From Nonomuraea polychroma (GTDB lineage Bacteria > Actinomycetota > Actinomycetes > Streptosporangiales > Streptosporangiaceae), in contig NZ_SAUN01000001.1 of NCBI RefSeq assembly GCF_004011505.1, forward strand, positions 2,976,001-3,040,000: a stretch of 64,000 nucleotides of DNA, in the 5' to 3' direction. The notes under the pieces are model-generated. The model had not been told where the DNA came from, did no database searches, and saw nothing but the letters and a program-made list of their open reading frames with translations. Numbering within the stretch: the stretch's first letter is position 1; each line of letters starts with the position of its first letter. Made by a program: the position numbers and the translations under genes. Positions 1 through 7,700 of this stretch are shown here, piece after piece.

Positions 1-1
1 G

Positions 2-46
2 CTCGGCCAGGAGCCGCTCGCGATCGTCCCGGCCTGCCGGGAGTAG
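2..46 (+). CDS. Possible 3' end of an upstream gene
   Basis: The first bases read without a stop as a short tail ending in ACRE and a TAG at 44-46. The start lies outside the window. The stretch is too short to name. It would end about 110 bases before the next start. Confidence 0.3.
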   Translation, partial: LGQEPLAIVPACRE

Positions 47-159
47 GTCGGCCGGTTCATCGCCTGGCGCCGCGGAACAACTGGAGGTTGAGAGACCGCC
101 GCGCGGGATATGCCGGACGGCAGATGCCGGCGCGGGGCGCTCCGGGCGAGGTTGGTGTC

Positions 160-1611
160 ATGAGAATCTCGACCACAGCGCTGGCCGGCCTCGTCCTCGG
201 GACGGCGCTGGCGGGCACCCTCCAGGCTCCGGTGGCCGCCGCGCCTCCGGCCCTGACGTGGGCCGGGTGCGGCGACGGCATGCAATGCGCCAAGCTGACC
301 GTACCGATCGACTGGAGACACCCGCACGGCCGGAAGACCCGGGTCGACCTCGCGCGGATGCCCGCTCGCGACCCCGCGCGCAAGCTCGGCTCGCTCGTCG
401 TCAACACCGGCGGCGGCGCGACCATCCAACCCGTACGCGCCACGCCCACGGTCGTCTCGGAGCTGACCGCCTGGTTCGACGTGGTCCTGATCGACCCCAG
501 GGGCATGGGCGACAAGGGCAGCTCCGCGGCCGTCGAGTGCGACACACCGCAGCCGAGCATCGCGGGGCTGATCCTGGCGCCGGGCGAAGCCGGATGGCGC
601 GCCCAGGCCAGGGCGAACGCCGCCTACGACGCCTCCTGCCGCAAGGCCATGGGCGCCGCCTACGCGGGCTTGACCTCCTGGCAGGTGGCCCACGACCTGG
701 AGGCGCTGCGAGCCGCCCTTGGCGAACCCGAGCTGCGCTATTTCGGCAACTCGTACGGCACCGTGTACGGCCAGGCGTACCTGGAGCTGTTCCCCGCCAA
801 GGTCGGCCGGATGGTACTCGACGGCGTCCCCGACCACACGCGGCCCTCGCTGGAACGCTGGCTGACGGAATACGCCCGCACCGAGGAACAGCAGCTGGGG
901 CGCTTCCACGACTGGTGCAGGGCGGGCTGCGCGCTGGGCGGCGACGACGCGATCGAGGTGTTCGACAGGCTGCTCACCCGCGTCCCGCTCCCCGCGGGCA
1001 AGGGGACGGTGAGCAAGGAGGAGTTCCTTCTCGCGGTGAAGGAAGGGCTCGCCCCGCCCGTGTGGCCGCGCCTGGCCGCAGCGCTGCGCAAGGCCGCCGA
1101 CGGCGACGCGTCGGACCTGGCGAAGCTGCGGCCGCTCCCGCCGGAGTCTCCCGGGTACCCGGCCGGCGCGATGCTCTGCCATGACTTCATGCCCGGCCTG
1201 CCCGGATACCGGGAGTTCCAGGCCATCGAGTCGCGGCTGCGCGCGGTCGCACCCCGCATCGGCTGGATCCATGGCCGGTACCAGGTTGCCCGCTGCGTGG
1301 GCATGGGCAAGAGCCCCGCCTACCCGCCGCACCCGCTGCGGGCCGAGGGCGTGCCGCCGGTGCTGATCGCGATCGGCGACACGGACGCCAACACGCCGCA
1401 CTCCGGCGCCGAGCACCTGGCTGCGCAGATCCCCGGAGCGCGGGTGGTCAGGCACGGCGACGGGCACGCCGCGTACCTCATGCAGAGCGCGTCCGGGCTC
1501 GGGGCGACCTGCCTGCGCCGATACGTGCACGACTACCTGACCGCCGGCGCCCTGCCCCGGTCCGGGGCGCGCTGCCCCGGTGACCTGATGGCTAGGATTC
1601 CCCGGGGGTGA
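160..1611 (+). CDS. Secreted alpha/beta hydrolase, TAP-like (tripeptidyl aminopeptidase family)
   Basis: Predicted exported serine hydrolase of 483 residues. The ATG at 160 is preferred over an in-frame upstream start at 88 because it begins a clean signal peptide (MRIS, a hydrophobic run, then APVAAA). The alpha/beta hydrolase core carries a GNSYG nucleophile elbow with Ser near residue 198, an acid candidate in GDTDAN near 407 and a His in DGHAAY near 436. The last 100 residues match the TAP-like C-terminal domain of actinobacterial tripeptidyl and proline aminopeptidases. Substrate cannot be told from sequence; a short-peptide aminopeptidase is the usual family role. It ends 7 bases before the sensor kinase, so the three genes may share a transcript. 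Confidence 0.85.
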   Translation: MRISTTALAGLVLGTALAGTLQAPVAAAPPALTWAGCGDGMQCAKLTVPIDWRHPHGRKTRVDLARMPARDPARKLGSLVVNTGGGATIQPVRATPTVVSELTAWFDVVLIDPRGMGDKGSSAAVECDTPQPSIAGLILAPGEAGWRAQARANAAYDASCRKAMGAAYAGLTSWQVAHDLEALRAALGEPELRYFGNSYGTVYGQAYLELFPAKVGRMVLDGVPDHTRPSLERWLTEYARTEEQQLGRFHDWCRAGCALGGDDAIEVFDRLLTRVPLPAGKGTVSKEEFLLAVKEGLAPPVWPRLAAALRKAADGDASDLAKLRPLPPESPGYPAGAMLCHDFMPGLPGYREFQAIESRLRAVAPRIGWIHGRYQVARCVGMGKSPAYPPHPLRAEGVPPVLIAIGDTDANTPHSGAEHLAAQIPGARVVRHGDGHAAYLMQSASGLGATCLRRYVHDYLTAGALPRSGARCPGDLMARIPRG

Positions 1612-1618
1612 ACCGAGT

Positions 1619-2755
1619 GTGATCGGAGCCTGGCGGAAGCTGCCCGCGCTCGCGCAGGACGCCGCGCTGGCCCTGCTCACGACACTGGTGACCGCGGGGT
1701 ATCCGCTGCTGGGCGCTCCCGGCGGGCACACGTTCCTGTGGGTGATGCTGGTCTGCGCGGTGTGCGCGCCGCTGGCCGCACGCCGCCGCCTGCCGCTGAC
1801 GGCCGCGCTGGTCACGGGCGCGGTCGTCGTGCTCGCGCGGCTGCTCCATCAGCCGGAGGTAGGCGCATGGGTGACGGTGGCGGCGTTCGCCTCGGCCGCC
1901 TACCATCGCGACCATGACCGGTGGCTGCCCGCGGTGGCCGCGACCTGCTGGCTGGTCGCGCTCGACCTCGCGTACGGCGGGACCATGGAGGATCCGTCCG
2001 GGCTGGCGAGGTCGGTGGCCGCCGGGCTTGCTCCGGTGGCGCTCGGGCACATCCTGCGGCTGCGCCATGACCAGGCCCGGCAGGCCGAGCTCGTCCGGCG
2101 GTCGCAAGAACGTGCCCGGATCGCCCGCGAGGTGCACGACGTGGTGGGCCACCACCTCAGCGCGATCCGGCTGCAGGCCGTGGGGGCGCGGCGGGGCACG
2201 CCCGAGGACGCCGGCCGGGCACTGGACGTGATCGCCGAGATCTCCGGCACCGCGCTCGGCGAGACCCGGCGGCTGCTCGGCCTGCTCCGCGAAGAGGAAC
2301 ACGCCGACACCGATCTCGGCCCGCTGCTCGCTCGCCTGTCCCGTCAAGGGCTCCGCGTCCGCCTGGACGGCGACCCGCTCCGCGGTGAGATGCCGCCCCG
2401 GATCCAGTACGCGGTGTACCGGATCGTTCAGGAGTCGCTGACGAACGTCATGCGCCACTCGGGGGTCTCGCATGCGGTCGTCCGCATCAGCCGCAGGTCC
2501 GGGGCCGTGGAGGCGACGGTGGAGGACGACGGGCAGGCAGTCCCAGAAGGACCCGGCGGACCGGGCGCACCCGGTGGACCTGGCGCACCCGGTGGACCTG
2601 GCGTGTCCGAGGGCGTCGGGCTGAGGGGCATGCGTGAGCGGGCGGCGCTGCTCGGCGGCACGCTCACGGCCGGGCCGCGAGAGCCCCACGGCTGGCGCGT
2701 GACCGCCCGGTTCCCGCTCGGCGAACTCGGCGAAAAGGAAGGAGCCGACCAGTGA
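1619..2755 (+). CDS. Two-component sensor histidine kinase (NarL/DesK type)
   Basis: Membrane-bound kinase of 378 residues starting at GTG 1619. The first 150 residues hold several hydrophobic segments with no recognisable sensor domain. A HisKA_3 dimerisation box follows, REVHDVVGHHLS with the phospho-accepting His near residue 173. An HATPase_c domain follows with N-box VQESLTNVMRHSG and G-box GVGLRGMRER. The ATP-lid between these boxes carries a Gly-Pro-rich insertion encoded by a short tandem repeat near 2560-2604. It overlaps its partner regulator by four bases (GTGA), so the pair is translationally coupled. The signal sensed is unknown. Confidence 0.93.
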   Translation: MIGAWRKLPALAQDAALALLTTLVTAGYPLLGAPGGHTFLWVMLVCAVCAPLAARRRLPLTAALVTGAVVVLARLLHQPEVGAWVTVAAFASAAYHRDHDRWLPAVAATCWLVALDLAYGGTMEDPSGLARSVAAGLAPVALGHILRLRHDQARQAELVRRSQERARIAREVHDVVGHHLSAIRLQAVGARRGTPEDAGRALDVIAEISGTALGETRRLLGLLREEEHADTDLGPLLARLSRQGLRVRLDGDPLRGEMPPRIQYAVYRIVQESLTNVMRHSGVSHAVVRISRRSGAVEATVEDDGQAVPEGPGGPGAPGGPGAPGGPGVSEGVGLRGMRERAALLGGTLTAGPREPHGWRVTARFPLGELGEKEGADQ

Positions 2756-3411
2756 CCATTCGCGTGATCGTCGCCGACGACCAGGCGCCCACCAGGGAGG
2801 GCCTGCGCCTGCTGCTGTCGTCCGAACCGGACATCGAGATGGTGGCGACGGCGTCGGACGGGCACGAGGTCGTCGCGATGGCCCGGCGGCACCGGCCCGA
2901 CGTCGTTCTCACCGACATCCGCATGCCGCGCATGGACGGGCTGGCCGCGATCAGAGACCTCGTGGCCCTCGACCCCGCCCCGGCCGTGGTGGCGCTGACC
3001 ACGTTCGACCTGGACGAATACCTGTTCGGCGCCCTTCAGGCGGGCGCGGTCGGGTTCCTGCTGAAGGAGAGCGACCCCGGCTTGATCATCGAGGCTGTGC
3101 GGGTCGCCCACGAAGGGCAGGGCCTGGTGGACCCGCAGGTCACCCCCCGCCTGCTGCATCGGTTCGCGGCCACGTCGCCCCGCCCGCCGACCAGCGAGCT
3201 GGCCACGCTGACGCCGCGCGAGGCGGACGTGCTGCGGCACCTGGCCGCCGGCAGCAGCAACGCCGAGATCGCCGGCGAACTGGTCATCTCGCCTGGCACG
3301 GTGAAGATCCACATCGAGCGGATCCTGGCCAAGCTCGGGCTGCGTACCCGCGTGCAGGCGGCCGTCTACGCCCACCGGCACGGCCTCGTCACGTGGACGG
3401 ATCTGCCCTGA
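2752..3411 (+). CDS. Response regulator, NarL/LuxR family
   Basis: Cytoplasmic DNA-binding response regulator of 219 residues. The receiver domain (about 1-120) has the acidic pair at residues 9-10, the phospho-acceptor Asp55 in VVLTDIRMPRMDG, a Thr in ALTTFD and a Lys in LLKES. The C-terminal LuxR helix-turn-helix (about 150-212) contains LTPREADVLRHLAAGSSNAEIA. The GTG start at 2752 overlaps the kinase stop. Targets are not evident; the adjacent secreted hydrolase is one candidate. Confidence 0.95.
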   Translation: MTIRVIVADDQAPTREGLRLLLSSEPDIEMVATASDGHEVVAMARRHRPDVVLTDIRMPRMDGLAAIRDLVALDPAPAVVALTTFDLDEYLFGALQAGAVGFLLKESDPGLIIEAVRVAHEGQGLVDPQVTPRLLHRFAATSPRPPTSELATLTPREADVLRHLAAGSSNAEIAGELVISPGTVKIHIERILAKLGLRTRVQAAVYAHRHGLVTWTDLP

Positions 3412-3614
3412 CCCTGCGGAGGGCGTCCGTTTGATTGTCTGCGGAGCGCCGACCGGTGAGGCCCGCCTCGCCGCGGTTGCTTTGCATGAGCTCGAAGATG
3501 AGACGGTGACCGTTCTCACGTCACGGCGACACGCCGCATCGAAACAGCCACAATCCGCTGTGTGGCGAAGCATCACTGTCGGCGCCGAACGCGGCAAACG
3601 CGAAGATGGGGAGC

Positions 3615-4487
3615 TCAGCGGCGCGCTGGAAGGGACGTGGCGAAGTCGGAGATGAGCTTCCAGACGTGGGCGGGCGCCTCTTCCTGAGTGAAGTGTCCGG
3701 CGTCGGGCACCAGGGCGGTGACCAGGTTGTCGATCCCCGCGTCGCGGAAGCCTCGCGCGTAGGTGGCGATGTCGCCACCTTCGCCCTCGCCGCGCAGATA
3801 GAGCAGTGGCGTGCCGATCGGCCCGTTCTTTGCGAACGCCGTGTTGTCCCGCGCGTCCTGGGCAAAGGCGCGGTAGAAGTCGAACCCGGCGGTGAGGGCG
3901 GTATCGCTGGCATAGGCCGCGGCGTGGGCGGTCCGCAAGTGCGGGGTGATTCTTCCGGCGTCGACCGACAGCGCATCGTAGAAGTAGGAGAAGTACTCCA
4001 CCTGGTGCCCCTGAACCAGGGTCTCCGGCAGCGCCGGAACGGCGTGGAAACCAAAGTGCCAGATGTAGGGATTGGCTAGCATCTCATTCCAGGGGGCGAC
4101 GCCCGGGATCACCGTGTTCATGATGACGACACCGGCGACGTCGTCGTATTGACGCAGGTAGGCGTAGGCGGCCATCCCGCCGACATCATGCCCGACCAGC
4201 GTGACATCGGTGAGGTTCAGGCGCTGCACCAGTTCGTGAACCACCTCCGCCAAGCGACTCTTGGATCCACCGGTGACAGCCCCCGCGGATTCGCCGATGC
4301 CGGGCAGGTCCACGGCGATCAGGCGAGCGTCGTCGCCTGCCACGCCCATCACGGCTTCCCAGGTCCGCCATGATTCCGGCCAACCGTGCAGGAACAGGAA
4401 CGACCTGCCCTGCGCGTCACCCGCCTCAACGACATGCACCGAACGCTCGGCGATCGGCAGATGGCTGTGACGCAGCTCAATAGACAT
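3615..4487 (-). CDS. Alpha/beta hydrolase, epoxide hydrolase/dehalogenase-like
   Basis: Cytoplasmic hydrolase of 290 residues. HGWPESW near residues 34-40 supplies the oxyanion region. The nucleophile elbow is GHDVGG with Asp101, typical of epoxide hydrolases and haloalkane dehalogenases rather than esterases. The catalytic His is likely in DAGHF near residue 270. The ATG at 4487 is the first possible start: an in-frame TGA lies two codons upstream. That ATG sits inside a perfect palindrome, and no Shine-Dalgarno is visible upstream, so the message may be leaderless. It is divergent from the MarR gene, which probably represses it. The epoxide or halide substrate is unknown. Confidence 0.85.
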   Translation of the reverse strand: MSIELRHSHLPIAERSVHVVEAGDAQGRSFLFLHGWPESWRTWEAVMGVAGDDARLIAVDLPGIGESAGAVTGGSKSRLAEVVHELVQRLNLTDVTLVGHDVGGMAAYAYLRQYDDVAGVVIMNTVIPGVAPWNEMLANPYIWHFGFHAVPALPETLVQGHQVEYFSYFYDALSVDAGRITPHLRTAHAAAYASDTALTAGFDFYRAFAQDARDNTAFAKNGPIGTPLLYLRGEGEGGDIATYARGFRDAGIDNLVTALVPDAGHFTQEEAPAHVWKLISDFATSLPARR

Positions 4488-4523
4488 GTTTCATGTCTAT
4501 CAAATGACATGAAACATGTCTAT
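4480..4523. promoter_or_regulatory. Tandem palindromic operator of the MarR-type regulator
   Basis: Site 1 (4480-4500) is a perfect inverted repeat, ATAGACATG and CATGTCTAT around TTT. Site 2 (4503-4523) has the same core, GACATG-AAA-CATGTC, with imperfect outer bases. Their centres are 23 bases apart, about two helical turns, so the proteins would sit on the same face. The sites fill the space between the divergent hydrolase and MarR genes. Site 1 covers the hydrolase start codon. Confidence 0.85.
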
Positions 4524-4539
4524 CTACTAGCCTGAGTCC

Positions 4540-5004
4540 ATGAACGACGAGGACAGTCCAGCCTTTGAGCGCGGGACAGGCTTTCTGCTGGCACGACTCG
4601 GCTCGTTGGCCGCGCGGTCGTGGACCGCGTTCCTGACAAAGCATGACCTCACCCAAGCCCAATACCTGGTCTTGGTAACCGTCAAGGAACAAGGGCCGAT
4701 CGGCCAACGCCGTCTGGCCGAACTCATCGCCATGGACGCCCGCAACATCGTGATGGTCCTCGACTCCCTGTCCCCCCGGGGACTCATCCAGCGCCGAACC
4801 CATGACAGCGACCGCCGTCGCCGCATCATCACTCTCACCGACGCCGGAGCGGCCCTCCTGGACACCATCGCCGCGGCCGCGGCCACCGAGCAGGATCACT
4901 TCCTCCATGCTCTGACCTGTCGTCAGCGTGACCACCTCAACCGCCTGCTGCGCACGCTCTACGATTCACGCATCACTGCGTCGGCCAGCAGCCCCGAGAG
5001 CTGA
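4540..5004 (+). CDS. MarR family transcriptional regulator
   Basis: Winged-helix regulator of 154 residues, the usual MarR length. The N-terminal helix GTGFLLARLGSLAARSW is followed by the winged helix, including GQRRLAELIAMDARNIVMVLDSL and the wing RRTHDSDRRRRIITLTDAG. It is divergent from the epoxide-hydrolase-like gene across a tandem palindrome, so autorepression and repression of that gene are likely. Ligands for this family are often phenolics or related small molecules; here the ligand is unknown. Confidence 0.93.
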   Translation: MNDEDSPAFERGTGFLLARLGSLAARSWTAFLTKHDLTQAQYLVLVTVKEQGPIGQRRLAELIAMDARNIVMVLDSLSPRGLIQRRTHDSDRRRRIITLTDAGAALLDTIAAAAATEQDHFLHALTCRQRDHLNRLLRTLYDSRITASASSPES

Positions 5005-5124
5005 GCCGCGCGACCGCGACCACAGTCGCCTTTGCGGCAGATGCGAAGAGCGCAACTTCAACGACAAGCTCAAGGCGTGCGGATCACTCCACCTCCGCAG
5101 AACACCGGAATGAGCCGGAAGCGT

Positions 5125-5149
5125 CATCGATGCGCTGGGCGCATCGATG
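5125..5149. repeat. Perfect 11-bp hairpin downstream of the MarR gene
   Basis: CATCGATGCGC and its exact reverse complement are separated by TGG. The hairpin lies in the 295-base gap between the MarR stop and the efflux-pump start. There is no T-tract, so it may be a terminator of the GC-hairpin type common in actinomycetes or an operator for the pump. I see nothing else in this gap. Confidence 0.6.
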
Positions 5150-5299
5150 CATGTCGAACTTTCCGTTGATTGGCTTTCGGGCGCGGGAGGATCCTCGGCC
5201 TGACAATCCGTGCTGGTGGTGCGCGACACGTCCGCGGCATGGACTGGCCAAGACGGCACCGGCATGCGCCCGCTGGGGCGGCCGGAGTGAGGAGGCGAG

Positions 5300-6517
5300 A
5301 TGTCGGGCACCGGGCGGGCGGGGCTGCCACCGGCGGCGACGAGGAATGAGCCACTGTCGCGACGTCGTAGCGGGCTGGCGCTCGGCGCACTTGGGCTCGG
5401 CGCTTTCGTCGTGGGCACGTCCGAACTCGTCCTGGTCGGGATCCTTGACCCGATAGCGACTGATACCGGGGTCTCCATCGAGACCGCAGGGACGCTCGTC
5501 ACGGCGTACGCGCTCGGCATCGCCCTCGGCGGGCCTGTTCTCACCGCTCTGACCGGCCGCGTCGACCGCCGTCTCATGCTGTGGTGCACGCTGTTGGTGT
5601 ACGTGGCCGCGAACCTGCTCATCGCTGTCGTGGCGAGCTTTGGCCTGCTTTTCGTCTCGCGGATGGTCGCGGGTTCGGTCCACGGAGCCTTCATCGGGGT
5701 GGCGTCGGTGATCGCGGCGGGACTCGTCGAGCCGGGCCGCGAGGGCCGAGCGATCTCGATCGTGTTCGGCGGCGTTGCCCTGTCCACGGTCGTGGGCGTT
5801 CCCCTGGGCACGCTGATCGGGCAGACGTTCGGCTGGCGGGCGACGTTCGGCGGCGTGGTGGTACTCGCCGCCCTCGCGCTCGTCCTGACCATCGCTCTGG
5901 TGCCGGCCGTCGCGCGCAAGGGCGGCGGCCGCCTGACCGGCGGGGCCCGTCAGGCGATGGCGCCGCCGGTCCTGGCCACCCTGGGCATCGGCTTCCTGAT
6001 CATCGGCGGTCAGTTCAGCGCCCTGACCTACATCGAGCCGTTCCTCAACCAGGTCACCGGGGTCTCCGGCGGCGCGATCAGCGCCTTCCTGCTCGCGTAC
6101 GGCGCCGCCACCGCGGCGGGGACATTCGCCGGCGGTCGCCTCGTCGACCGCAGCGCCACCGCGACGCTCATCGTGACCAATGCCGCCCTGGTCGGCGTGC
6201 TCGGCGGGCTTTACCTGATCGGTCCTAGCCCTGCTTTGGTAGCGGTTGTTCTCGTCGTCTGGGGACTTGTCGGGTTCGGGCTCGTCTCGATCGCCATCCA
6301 GGTTCGCGTCATCAGCCTGGCGGGCCAGGGCAAGGACCTGGCCGCCAGCCTTGGCGCCTCGGCGGCGAACGCCGGGATCGCGACCGGCGCGTTGATCGGC
6401 GGCCAGGTCGTCGCCCATGTCGGGGTGCACTACACCGCACTTGCCGGGGCCGCGGTCTGCCTGCTGGCGTTGCCCGTCGTTTTGGCCACCCGGTCGATGC
6501 GGCCGGCCAGCGCATGA
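5300..6517 (+). CDS. MFS drug efflux transporter (Cmx/AraJ-like, 12 TM)
   Basis: Inner-membrane major facilitator of 405 residues with about twelve hydrophobic segments. The first begins at GLALGALGLGAFVVGTSE, the N-terminal pattern of Cmx/CmlR and AraJ-type exporters. The conserved loop after helix 2 reads LTGRVDRRLML. The ATG at 5300 has GGAGG a few bases upstream. Family members export chloramphenicol, sugars or other small molecules, and no substrate can be assigned here. It stands alone between a hairpin and an OsmC remnant. Confidence 0.88.
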   Translation: MSGTGRAGLPPAATRNEPLSRRRSGLALGALGLGAFVVGTSELVLVGILDPIATDTGVSIETAGTLVTAYALGIALGGPVLTALTGRVDRRLMLWCTLLVYVAANLLIAVVASFGLLFVSRMVAGSVHGAFIGVASVIAAGLVEPGREGRAISIVFGGVALSTVVGVPLGTLIGQTFGWRATFGGVVVLAALALVLTIALVPAVARKGGGRLTGGARQAMAPPVLATLGIGFLIIGGQFSALTYIEPFLNQVTGVSGGAISAFLLAYGAATAAGTFAGGRLVDRSATATLIVTNAALVGVLGGLYLIGPSPALVAVVLVVWGLVGFGLVSIAIQVRVISLAGQGKDLAASLGASAANAGIATGALIGGQVVAHVGVHYTALAGAAVCLLALPVVLATRSMRPASA

Positions 6518-6613
6518 CAACCGGGAGGCCCATTGAGGGAGGGCCACAGCTTCCATGACCCCGCGACCACGTGCTCCTGTTCGCCGGCTTCCCGCCACTG
6601 CCGGCCTATGTGA

Positions 6614-6781
6614 AGATCCATCCGCTACGACGTGCTGATCGACTCGCCGGCCTCCGACGAGGACCTGGCGAACCTGCACGCCGAGGTCGAGCGGGTGTGC
6701 CCGATACTCAACCTCATCCGCAATCCGCAGCCGGTCAGCGGAACGGTGGTCAGGTTCCGCGCGGGAACGCCGCTGGTGTGA
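6614..6781 (+). pseudogene. OsmC-family C-terminal remnant
   Basis: An open frame after a TGA at 6611 reads as the last 55 residues of an OsmC/Ohr-type peroxidase-like protein. The diagnostic part is LHAEVERVCPILNLIRNP, which carries the conserved family Cys, ending in LV and a TGA at 6779. There is no start codon with a ribosome site and no N-terminal two-thirds, so this looks like a decayed gene. The bases between the efflux gene and this remnant hold nothing else I recognise. Confidence 0.6.
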
Positions 6782-6802
6782 TCCGCCCACATGCCGCGAG
6801 TG

Positions 6803-7222
6803 TCACCTTCTGTCGTGTTCGAGGACTCGCGAGGGCGTCAGCAACCCGGACAATGCCCAGCGGCCGGGCCCGAGGATGGCGATGAGGAGGAAGGACCAGC
6901 AGAAGAGCGCGGCCAGCTCCCCGCCGTTCTCGATCGGGAACAGCGCCTGAGGCTGGTGGACGACGAAGTAGGCGTAGGCCATGGTGCCCGAGCAGATGAC
7001 GGCGGCGGCGCGGGCGGCCAGTCCGAGCAGGACGAGCGCGCCGCCGACCAGCTCGATGACCGCGGCCCACCATCCGGGCCATTGCCCGACGCTGGGGACT
7101 TCACCGTGCGGCCCGCCCAGTACGTCGAAGAGCGTCGCCACGCCGTGGCAGGCGAACAGCAGCCCCACCACGATCCGGTACAGGGCCAGGAACAGGCCTT
7201 GATTCTTGGCCAATGACTCCAC
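6803..7222 (-). CDS. DoxX family membrane protein
   Basis: Small integral membrane protein of 139 residues with four hydrophobic segments, the DoxX layout. The first, LALYRIVVGLLFACHGVATLF, carries the family's Gly-His pattern. The start is GTG 7222 with AAAGGA about eight bases upstream. DoxX proteins are linked to redox or thiol metabolism in some bacteria, but no specific role can be claimed. The long upstream gap contains a LacI-type palindrome about 280 bases from this start. Confidence 0.85.
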   Translation of the reverse strand: MESLAKNQGLFLALYRIVVGLLFACHGVATLFDVLGGPHGEVPSVGQWPGWWAAVIELVGGALVLLGLAARAAAVICSGTMAYAYFVVHQPQALFPIENGGELAALFCWSFLLIAILGPGRWALSGLLTPSRVLEHDRR

Positions 7223-7700
7223 AGAAGTGTCCTTTCTGAGGGGGACGTCGTGCCGGGACGCGGTGGAACACCACGTTATGCTGCGATGCGAGCACGGACA
7301 GTGATTGCAACGCGGCGCCGGCTTGTGTCGGGTCGGCTCCCCCCGCCTCCGCGTGAGCCGAGCGCGGGGAGAGTCTCCTTTCGTCGGGTCGTCGCAGCGT
7401 GGCCGCGGGCTACAGCGCCGGGTGGGTGTGACCTGGCAGAAAGTGCAGGCGTGGCGGTGTCATGCTGGATCAAATCTCCAGAAGACGGAATGAGGATTGT
7501 TGGGAGCGCTCCCAACGAGATTCTCGACCCGGGCATCACCTGTCAACGCCGGACAGTCCGGATAGTCACTGCGCAGCACGCCGATATGCGCGTCAGGTGG
7601 CCGGACGCCTCAATCCTGCGCGTGTCGTTGGTTGAAACTTTCATCACCGCATTGGTGTGAGACTCCACAGCGCTATGGGCGGCGCAGTCCTGGGAATGGC
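7223..7700. other. 478-base gene-free gap with LacI-family-like sites
   Basis: No convincing gene on either strand. It holds a perfect 18-bp palindrome at 7499-7516 and, near 7635, a smaller GAAAcTTTC dyad. Dyads of both kinds are known in promoters of actinobacterial polysaccharide-degradation genes. No such gene follows, so this may be an orphaned promoter. Confidence 0.5.
7499..7516. promoter_or_regulatory. CebR/CelR-type operator
   Basis: GTTGGGAGCGCTCCCAAC is a perfect palindrome. Its inner 14 bases (7501-7514) are identical to the published CebR/CelR site TGGGAGCGCTCCCA, which controls cellulose and cellobiose genes in Streptomyces and Thermobifida. There is no cellulase, cellobiose transporter or cebR gene in this window. 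Confidence 0.8.

Noticed and set aside
7250-7660. 136-codon plus-strand frame in the 7.2-7.7 kb gap
   Set aside because: No ribosome site, Arg/Pro-rich composition, and it runs across the CebR-type palindrome.
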